Origin: Verrucomicrobiota bacterium
GTDB lineage: Bacteria > Verrucomicrobiota > Verrucomicrobiia > Limisphaerales > UBA11320
Assembly (NCBI GenBank): GCA_016871475.1
Contig: VHDG01000029.1
Location: 1 to 12,375, forward strand
DNA length: 12,375 nt
Direction of reading: 5' to 3'
A model generated the notes under the pieces. The model searched no databases, was not told the origin of the DNA, and was given only the letters and a program-made list of their open reading frames with translations. This document shows, in pieces, positions 7,295 through 12,375 of this stretch; position 1 is the stretch's first letter; each line of letters starts with the position of its first letter. The position numbers and the translations under genes are program-made.

Positions 7295-7326
7295 CTTCGA
7301 ACAGATGTCATGTTTTTTGTTTGAAG
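7295..7326. promoter_or_regulatory. Inverted repeat in the divergent intergenic region
   Basis: CTTCGAACA (7295-7303) pairs with TGTTTGAAG (7318-7326): eight Watson-Crick pairs plus one G-T, with a 14-base centre. It lies just upstream of the leftward exported-protein gene (start 7276) and ahead of the rightward CorA-like gene, a typical place for an operator shared by divergent promoters. No clear -35/-10 pair was found beside it. It could instead be a chance match or an RNA hairpin. Confidence 0.3.
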
Positions 7327-7473
7327 GATATCCGTCTCCTCCCCTCGCAATCGTAATCAAAATCGAAACCATGGTCGTTCTCAAAAGCAGTTGAGCTCAT
7401 TCCAAAGCTGGGTGTAGACAGGGGCACGCTGATTCCTCCCACATGGAGCCTTCCTGAAGCCCTTCGAGCACGA

Positions 7474-8160
7474 TTGAGCTCCTCCACCTACGGTCGGCAG
7501 CGCGCCATTCATGAAGAAGGACACCTCCTCCTGGTGCTTCACAAACCTCCAGGACCGGATGAATCCCGACGGGAAGGTGTTCTCTTCTGGAGAGCTCCAA
7601 CCGGTGAGTGGCTGTTCAACCGTGGAGGACCTGGACCAGGCGGGCTCCAACGGCATGTCCAGTCCTATGCAGACCTCGAGACTCAACTGAGCCAAACCTT
7701 CGAACAAACCGCCGACCTGCATCAGGTCTTCGAATTGCTGGAAGCCCTGACCCCATTGGTCCGTGCCGCCCGCAATCTTCATCTGACACTCCAGTCAGCC
7801 CGGGAGGCTGTGAAGTCCGACCCTTTCCTCATCGAAGTGAGGGATCGTGCCTATGATGTGGAGCGCAATCTGGAGCTCCTTCTTGAGGATGTTCGAAACT
7901 CGATTCAGTTCCGCATGGCCCGCGAAGCTGAAGCGCAAGCCCGGTTCTCACGCGACGCCGTGGTCTCCAGCCATCGGCTGAACATACTGGCGGCTCTCTT
8001 CCTTCCACCCACCGCCATCACAAGTCTCTTTGGGATGAATCTTGCCCACGGGCTGAGTGAGAGGAATCCGGTGTGGTTCTGGATGGTGTTCGTCGGAGGT
8101 GTCGCCCTCGGGGTTCTGTTGAAAGGATGGGTGACAGTCAGACCTCAACGCCCCAGTTGA
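7474..8160 (+). CDS. CorA-like (MIT superfamily) membrane protein
   Basis: 228 aa from the TTG at 7474. An N-terminal soluble part (GRQRAIHEEGHLLLVLHK, FWRAPTGEW) is followed by long helices (about 70-165, with LTPLVRAARNLHLTLQSARE and DRAYDVERNLELL). Two membrane segments then frame the CorA signature: LNILAALFLPPTAITSLF, G187-M-N-L, and VWFWMVFVGGVALGVLL. CorA-type proteins form pentameric Mg2+ or other divalent-cation channels whose GMN motif lines the pore; transport here is inferred from that motif. It lacks the large acidic N-terminal domain of classical CorA (about 315 aa). Family-like sequence (TWSLPEALRARL) continues upstream of the TTG in the same frame, which is open back to 7357 yet contains no ATG, GTG or TTG. 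The true start may therefore be a non-standard codon such as CTG 7429, which has AGGGG just upstream. Confidence 0.85.
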   Translation: MSSSTYGRQRAIHEEGHLLLVLHKPPGPDESRREGVLFWRAPTGEWLFNRGGPGPGGLQRHVQSYADLETQLSQTFEQTADLHQVFELLEALTPLVRAARNLHLTLQSAREAVKSDPFLIEVRDRAYDVERNLELLLEDVRNSIQFRMAREAEAQARFSRDAVVSSHRLNILAALFLPPTAITSLFGMNLAHGLSERNPVWFWMVFVGGVALGVLLKGWVTVRPQRPS

Positions 8161-8250
8161 AGGCACAAGCCCGGGCACGAACCGCCCCAGCCGCTTTTGT
8201 CAGATTTCGTCTAAGCCGGAACGATTCAGTGGGAGAGCATGGCTGATTGC

Positions 8251-9324
8251 TCAGTCCCGCGGCCTTTGCTTGAAATGCTGCCTCAGGCTCTTCTGGACAA
8301 CTTTCATCTGACGACGTTGGTCGGCCCTGGCTCTTACATCCTGGCGCATCTCCAGGGACTCGAGTTCGCGCACCAGTTTGCGGTGACTCTCCAGACGTCC
8401 AGGATCGAGCACCCCGGACTTCACTGCATACAAAACAGCGCAGTTGGGCTCGCTCTCATGCCGGCAATCCGTGAAACGACACCCTGAGGCGATCGCCTCA
8501 ACATCCGCATAGGCCTCCTTCACTCCCGTCTCCCCATCCCAGAGCTGGAGCTCCCGCAGCCCAGGGGTGTCGATGATGCAGCCTCCTGTTGGCAGCAGGA
8601 TGAGCTCACGATGAGTGGTTGTATGGCGTCCCTTGGAATCACTTTCCCGCGCAGGTTGTGTATCGAGCAGTTCGTCTCCAAACAGCGCATTGGTGAGCGT
8701 GGACTTACCCACCCCGGAAGGGCCGAGCAACACGGAGGTCCGTCCCGTGCCCAGGAGCGAACGAAGCTCTCGCATGCCTGCCCCGCTCACGGAGCTGATC
8801 GCGATCACAGGCGTCTCTCCCAACTTGGCTTGAACCTGTGCGACGGCGGCAGCCGGATCGGCACAAAGATCCGCCTTGGTCAGGAGGATCGCGGGTGTGG
8901 CGCCGCTTTCACAGGCCAATGTCAGAAACCGCTCCAACCGTCTCAGATTCGGCTCATCATCCAATGCCTCCACCACGAACACGTCGTCGATGTTCGCAGC
9001 TAGGATTTGTTCCTCGGTGGCATCTCCGGCAGCCGTCCGGGAGAATTTGGTTCGTCGAGGCAACACAGCATGAATGACAGCCTTGTGCTCATTGGGCATC
9101 AAGCCGATGACCACCCAATCACCCACTACTGGATAACCGCTCGCGTGGGGGCACTGGTGTCGGAACCGGCCTGATACCTCGGCAGGGAATTCGCCCTCCT
9201 CCGCATGAACGTGGTACCCGCCTCGGAGCTGAACCATGACGCGCGCGGGAATAAGTCCTGGCGCTGCGCTCAGCGCGAAGGCTTGTTCGAAGTGTTCACT
9301 CCAACCCCACGCGCCCAGGCTCAT
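8251..9324 (-). CDS. rsgA: Small ribosomal subunit biogenesis GTPase RsgA
   Basis: 357 aa. RsgA is a circularly permuted GTPase that binds the 30S subunit, helps late maturation and releases on GTP hydrolysis. An OB-fold N-terminal region (about 25-95, with GYPVVGDWVVI) precedes the GTPase motifs in permuted order: G4 TKAD (149-152), G5 AISS (175-178), G1 GPSGVGKST (201-209), the G2 threonines in GRHTTTHRELILL, and G3 DTPG (252-255). The C-terminal zinc site is C282, C287, H289, C295 in GCRFTDCRHESEPNC. All expected motifs are intact. The ATG at 9324 overlaps the TGA of the upstream aminotransferase gene (ATGA), with AAAGG 7 bases before it, so translation is probably coupled. The partner gene is unusual for rsgA. 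Confidence 0.97.
   Translation of the reverse strand: MSLGAWGWSEHFEQAFALSAAPGLIPARVMVQLRGGYHVHAEEGEFPAEVSGRFRHQCPHASGYPVVGDWVVIGLMPNEHKAVIHAVLPRRTKFSRTAAGDATEEQILAANIDDVFVVEALDDEPNLRRLERFLTLACESGATPAILLTKADLCADPAAAVAQVQAKLGETPVIAISSVSGAGMRELRSLLGTGRTSVLLGPSGVGKSTLTNALFGDELLDTQPARESDSKGRHTTTHRELILLPTGGCIIDTPGLRELQLWDGETGVKEAYADVEAIASGCRFTDCRHESEPNCAVLYAVKSGVLDPGRLESHRKLVRELESLEMRQDVRARADQRRQMKVVQKSLRQHFKQRPRD
9321..9324 (-). other. ATGA stop/start overlap, aminotransferase to rsgA
   Basis: The minus strand reads ATGA: ATG (9324-9322) starts rsgA and TGA (9323-9321) ends the aminotransferase. Such four-base overlaps usually mark genes on one mRNA with coupled translation. Confidence 0.85.
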
Positions 9325-10571
9325 CGTCTTGCCTTTGCCCCTCGTTTCCTGAGCTCATCCCGATTCTCGTAAATCTTCTCAAAGGCACGCGCGATGTCGT
9401 CCATGTCGGAACGCGGACCCAGGAACATGCTCTGCTCGAACCAAATCGTCTGTTCGCGGCATAGAAGGTCGCTGTTCGGCAGGTTTGCCTTCTTGAAATT
9501 GAGTCGGGCGCTGGACTTGGGCAGGTACGGTGCGAAAGCCTTGTTCCTGAACAACGGTTGTTGTGGCAGGGAGACGACATAGCCTCCGGAGCAGGGAATG
9601 CCCTCAGCCTGCAGTGCTTGAATGACGCTTTCGCGCGAAACACCGAACTCCTCTGCAACAACCCGCATCATGAAAAGATGGTAGCTGTGCCTGTCGCAGC
9701 CCTTGATCCGACGTTGTGGATAAAGGCCAGGCAACCTCGAGATTCTCGCCGCAAGGTATTGCCCGTTGGCATCGCGTTTTCGGGTTTGTGCCTCCAGGCG
9801 GTCGAGCTGGCAGTTGAGAATCGCGCCTTGAAACTCGCCGAGGCGGTAATTGCCCGAGATGACATGATGCTCATACCAAAGGCCGCCGGGGATACGTCCG
9901 CAGCTGTGAATCGAACGGCAGGCCTCCGCGAGTTGGTCGTCATTGGTGGTGATGGCGCCTCCTTCGCCTGAATTGAGATTTTTGCTCGACTGAAACGAAA
10001 ACGAACCAAGGTGCCCGATCGATCCGGCTGGACGTTTCCGGTAGATCGCGCCGTGCGCGTGCGCCGCGTCCTCAATGACAAACAGTCGATGCTTCCGTGC
10101 AATCGACATGAGCGCGTCCATGTCGGCAGGCTGCCCCGCGAAATGCACCGCGATGATGGCTTTCGTTCGAGGTGTGATTGCGGCCTCCACTGCACTGGGG
10201 TCCAGATTGAAAGTATCGAGTTCGACGTCAGCGAAGACAGGAATGGCATTCGATTCAACGACGGCGGAAGCTGTGGACAGGAAGGTGTAGGGGGGCACGA
10301 TCACTTCATCATCCGCCTGAATTCCACCCGCCATGAGACCAATGCGCAGGGAAACGGTTCCGTTCACGACGCCCAGCCCATGTTTACAACCGTGCATGCC
10401 TGCAAATCGCTGTTCGAACTCGGCCACCTCAGGGCCGTGAAGGCGGCCCCACTTGCCGCTTCGAAGTGTTCTGAGCAGACGTTTCTCCTCGGGCTTGCCG
10501 AAGATGGGCCAGGATGTGAATCGCCGTTTGCGAACCGGAGACCCACCAAGAAGCGCGAGACTTTTAGACAT
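9321..10571 (-). CDS. DegT/DnrJ/EryC1/StrS family PLP-dependent aminotransferase
   Basis: 416 aa, normal for this family of fold-type I aminotransferases, which typically transfer an amino group from glutamate or glutamine to a keto-sugar or cyclitol. Visible: LALLGGSPVRK at the N terminus; VVNGTVSL (T72 region, PLP phosphate); DEVIVPPYTFLSTASAVV; D168 in VIEDAAHAHGA (pyridine nitrogen); K197 in FSFQSSKNLNSGEGG (Schiff-base lysine); and YRLGEFQGAIL. The His after the AA of IEDAAHAHGA, where many members have Gln, is a known variant. The sequence resembles the AHBA-synthase / cyclitol-aminotransferase branch, but the sugar substrate cannot be assigned. No SD precedes the ATG at 10571. It overlaps rsgA downstream; upstream, a 147-base gap with a strong inverted repeat separates it from the GNAT gene. 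Confidence 0.94.
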   Translation of the reverse strand: MSKSLALLGGSPVRKRRFTSWPIFGKPEEKRLLRTLRSGKWGRLHGPEVAEFEQRFAGMHGCKHGLGVVNGTVSLRIGLMAGGIQADDEVIVPPYTFLSTASAVVESNAIPVFADVELDTFNLDPSAVEAAITPRTKAIIAVHFAGQPADMDALMSIARKHRLFVIEDAAHAHGAIYRKRPAGSIGHLGSFSFQSSKNLNSGEGGAITTNDDQLAEACRSIHSCGRIPGGLWYEHHVISGNYRLGEFQGAILNCQLDRLEAQTRKRDANGQYLAARISRLPGLYPQRRIKGCDRHSYHLFMMRVVAEEFGVSRESVIQALQAEGIPCSGGYVVSLPQQPLFRNKAFAPYLPKSSARLNFKKANLPNSDLLCREQTIWFEQSMFLGPRSDMDDIARAFEKIYENRDELRKRGAKARR

Positions 10572-10609
10572 GCAGTTTATGTTGCCGTTCGGATTTCAAA
10601 GAGATGAAC

Positions 10610-10676
10610 CCAAGGAATGCCATCGGGCGCAATAATGAAACCAAGTTTGAGAAAAATCGCCGGTGGCCTTCCTTGG
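10610..10676. repeat. 17-bp imperfect inverted repeat (long stem-loop) between the GNAT and aminotransferase genes
   Basis: Plus-strand CCAAGGAATGCCATCGG (10610-10626) pairs with CCGGTGGCCTTCCTTGG (10660-10676). Fifteen of 17 positions are Watson-Crick; the others are a T-C mismatch (10618/10668) and a T-G (10623/10663). The 33-base loop holds a small AAAC-CAA-GTTT hairpin (10638-10648). In minus-strand mRNA the stem would end 38 bases before the aminotransferase ATG. There is no U-run directly after the stem, so it is not a classical intrinsic terminator. It could be an mRNA-processing or stabilising stem, an operator pair, or a small repeat element. Confidence 0.55.
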
Positions 10677-10718
10677 AGGACCGTATTGTTTCTGGATGGG
10701 ATTTGGTCGTTCTCATGA

Positions 10719-11360
10719 CTATCCCAGCGAACTGTCGCGAAGGGACTTCGCCATGTAGATGCATCCATCCTTCCCTTCGCCCATGCGAACCAGTTCGCGA
10801 AAGCCGAGTTTCGTGTAAAAAGCGAATGCGGGCGTGTTGATCATGCTCAACCCGAGATGCGCTCCGGGCGAACCACGATCGCGCAGTTTGCTCATCACTT
10901 GTTCCAGCATCCGACGGCCCAGACCCCGACCTTGCGCCCGTTCCAGCAGATCAATGTGCAGATGCGAAGGATGAAGGTCGTAAGGCTCCGGCGTGTAATA
11001 GTCCGGATGATGATACCAGTTGTGGACGGTCTGCACGCGACTCCAGGTTGCAGGGTCGCCAACGGGCGCGGGGAACTGCGCGCAGAGATTTGGCCTCCAT
11101 TGGGTCTCGTAGCGTTGATAAAACTCCCGCGAATCAAATGCACCCAGCGCGTAGCCGCAAACACCAAGATCATCCTCGAGGATCAGGCTCAGCCCAGGCT
11201 CGAAGGCAAGATAGGGGCCGACAAAAATCCGACCCAGAGCGTCAGGGTCCTCTCGATAGAACGGCTCACCGTCCTTCCCAAAATCCCCGGTCTTCATGCA
11301 GACGTGATAGGCTCCAGCCTGGTCAGCTTCGCGTGCAGAACGAATTGTGAAATTACTCAT
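10719..11360 (-). CDS. GNAT acetyltransferase related to the C-terminal domain of O-GlcNAcase
   Basis: 213 aa from the ATG at 11360 (the frame is open further upstream, but only inside the GH84 gene). It opens with FTIRSAREADQAGAYHVC, followed by LILEDDLGVCGYALGAFDS, HPSHLHIDLLERAQGRGLGR and GAHLGLSMINTPAFAFYTKL. The acetyl-CoA pyrophosphate loop Q143-G-R-G-L-G148 is complete, so it should bind acetyl-CoA, and the C-terminal 'N-x-x-A-x-x-F-Y-x-K-x-G-F' element is present. From knowledge of the family, the closest eukaryotic relative is the acetyltransferase-like domain of animal OGA, which shares the opening 'YTIRP' strand, 'VLEDEDGICGYALG' and 'EFYSKLG'. That domain in humans is considered unable to bind acetyl-CoA. 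The gene overlaps the GH84 stop by four bases, so the two products are probably made together. The acetyl acceptor is unknown. Confidence 0.93.
   Translation of the reverse strand: MSNFTIRSAREADQAGAYHVCMKTGDFGKDGEPFYREDPDALGRIFVGPYLAFEPGLSLILEDDLGVCGYALGAFDSREFYQRYETQWRPNLCAQFPAPVGDPATWSRVQTVHNWYHHPDYYTPEPYDLHPSHLHIDLLERAQGRGLGRRMLEQVMSKLRDRGSPGAHLGLSMINTPAFAFYTKLGFRELVRMGEGKDGCIYMAKSLRDSSLG
11357..11360 (-). other. ATGA stop/start overlap, GH84 to GNAT
   Basis: The minus strand reads ATGA: ATG (11360-11358) starts the acetyltransferase and TGA (11359-11357) ends the GH84 gene. Neither side has a good Shine-Dalgarno, so translation of the second gene likely depends on ribosomes finishing the first. 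Confidence 0.85.
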
Positions 11361-12375
11361 GACGAAGCCGGGGAAGGGGTGAAGGTCTCGTCGGGATGCT
11401 GGACCAGCAGCCGTTGCAGCCGTGGCACAAAACCACCCCGATAGGTGTTCGGAAGATGATAGTCGGAGCTGCATGCCGCATCCGGCAGTCTGCCGTCGTC
11501 CTTGCCAGCCATATAGCGAGCCAGCAGGTCGAGCTCTTCACGCAGCTCCCAGATACGACGGCTGAGGGCGTAGAAAAGAGGACGATTCTTGAGTTCCGCG
11601 AGCCGCGCGCAGAAGTCCCTGTAACGCTGCGTTTGAAGACGAAAACTCGTCGCCTCGGGTCCCCATTTGGAGGGAGGAGTGCTCAGAACCTTTCGTGCCG
11701 TTTGGAAATACAGCTCCGCAACCGGGCCGTCGTCGAACGGCAGATAATAGGAATCACCGAGGAACAGTAGATCTTCAAAAGCCAGCGGCTGGCCGATCGT
11801 GTCGAATTGGTCATGCCACTCACGCATCGCCCTGAGGTAGGCATCGCGTGCATCCCACCGGCCTTTGCCATGAACAAACTCGCCAAGCGTTCGAATAGGA
11901 ACGTAATTCAGCGCATACTCGCAGTTCGGGTTAATAAGCATCCCGGTCACTTCCGCGCGCAGCTCCGGCGGACGATCAGCATAGGGGCCACAGAAGAATC
12001 GACGACCGTCATAGTCGTTGGCTTGAAGATTATCCCAGATAAGCGGCTTGCGGCGGAGGATTTCTTGCAACTCTCTCACGTGCGGCACTGTGATCTCCCT
12101 CGAGATAATGTCGGGGCCGGTCCAGAAAATTTCCACCTCCGGCAGGAGCTCGCGCCCGATGGTCTCAAGATAGCTTGCACCTCCAAGCTGCCGCCCCGCC
12201 ATGCGACCGCAGTAAGGAGTGGGACAAAACAAGAAGCGTCCCAGGGTCCCCTGCCCCTTTCCACTGATCCAGAGGACAAGCTCGTTCGTGACATGGCACT
12301 GCGCCGAGGCGAAGGAGCCGAATCGATCGCTGTCCTCCACCGTCATGCGGTCAGGTATGTCGTCGAAGAGCAGCG
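11357..12375 (-). CDS. GH84 beta-N-acetylglucosaminidase, O-GlcNAcase-like (5' end outside window)
   Basis: The frame is open through the right edge, so the ATG at 12346 is internal: upstream residues L-L-F-D-D-I-P-D match human OGA LLFDDID, whose D174-D175 are the catalytic pair (here 12364-12359). Numbered from that ATG, further active-site matches are Y45 in FLFCPTPYCG (human Y219), N106 and D111 in IWDNLQANDYD (human N280, D285) and N139 in INPNCEYALNY (human N313). FWTGPDIISREI also matches. The helical C-terminal part contains FEDLLFLGDSYYLPFDDGP, like the human stalk 'EDLQLLADLFYLPYEHGP'. The enzyme would remove terminal beta-GlcNAc by substrate-assisted catalysis. It has OGA's catalytic and stalk domains; the third OGA domain is the next gene. 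Cell location is unknown because the N terminus is missing. Confidence 0.95.
   Translation of the reverse strand, partial: LLFDDIPDRMTVEDSDRFGSFASAQCHVTNELVLWISGKGQGTLGRFLFCPTPYCGRMAGRQLGGASYLETIGRELLPEVEIFWTGPDIISREITVPHVRELQEILRRKPLIWDNLQANDYDGRRFFCGPYADRPPELRAEVTGMLINPNCEYALNYVPIRTLGEFVHGKGRWDARDAYLRAMREWHDQFDTIGQPLAFEDLLFLGDSYYLPFDDGPVAELYFQTARKVLSTPPSKWGPEATSFRLQTQRYRDFCARLAELKNRPLFYALSRRIWELREELDLLARYMAGKDDGRLPDAACSSDYHLPNTYRGGFVPRLQRLLVQHPDETFTPSPASS

Noticed and set aside
7443..7457. ATG at 7443 as the start of the CorA-like gene, with a one-base frameshift
   Set aside because: It would need loss of a single C to read M-E-L-P-E-A-L-R, but the actual frame already gives the family-like T-W-S-L-P-E-A-L-R with no indel, so the ATG is out of frame by chance.
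7381..7782. 133-codon minus-strand frame over the CorA-like gene start
   Set aside because: The plus strand encodes the family sequence across the same bases, and the minus translation is unlike any protein I recognise.
10857..11444. 195-codon plus-strand frame opposite the GNAT gene
   Set aside because: Antisense shadow; the minus strand has the acetyl-CoA loop and an ATGA overlap with GH84.
1..12375. CRISPR arrays, tRNA or rRNA genes, transposases, phage integrases
   Set aside because: No regularly spaced repeats, cloverleaf-like segments, rRNA-like stretches or transposase/integrase motifs were seen on either strand.

Overview
The gene families point to a Verrucomicrobiota (PVC-group) bacterium with moderately GC-rich DNA. 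They include a propeller/Y_Y_Y-type histidine kinase with a NarL-type regulator, a secreted sulfatase beside a lectin-like secreted protein, a DUF4143 ATPase remnant, and a C-terminal module of a kind common in Planctomycetes and Verrucomicrobia. The assignment rests on protein families recognised by eye, not on a marker gene.

Layout. Positions 1-358 hold the 3' end of a plus-strand gene. Positions 409-2629 (minus) encode a histidine kinase followed by its response regulator; the kinase has lost most of its sensor propeller. Facing it is a DUF4143 protein (2832-3599, plus) that has lost its ATPase half, so two genes lie head to head with both 5' ends missing. Positions 3600-3943 are non-coding. 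Positions 3944-7276 (minus) form a three-gene secretion cluster: an uncharacterised exported protein, a lectin-like protein split by an in-frame TAA, and a sulfatase. Across a divergent gap with an inverted repeat, a CorA-like membrane protein reads rightward (7474-8160).

Positions 8251-12375 (minus) hold rsgA, a DegT/DnrJ/EryC1/StrS aminotransferase, a GNAT acetyltransferase and a partial GH84 beta-N-acetylglucosaminidase. Transcription runs from the GH84 gene toward rsgA. GH84/GNAT and aminotransferase/rsgA each overlap by four bases (ATGA).

The most interesting part is the right end. The GH84 protein resembles animal O-GlcNAcase (OGA) through its catalytic and stalk regions, and the overlapping gene encodes the counterpart of OGA's C-terminal acetyltransferase-like domain. 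The eukaryotic three-part enzyme thus appears as two translationally coupled cistrons, and here the acetyltransferase keeps its acetyl-CoA-binding loop. A 17-bp, slightly imperfect inverted repeat with a 33-nt loop lies between this pair and the aminotransferase gene.
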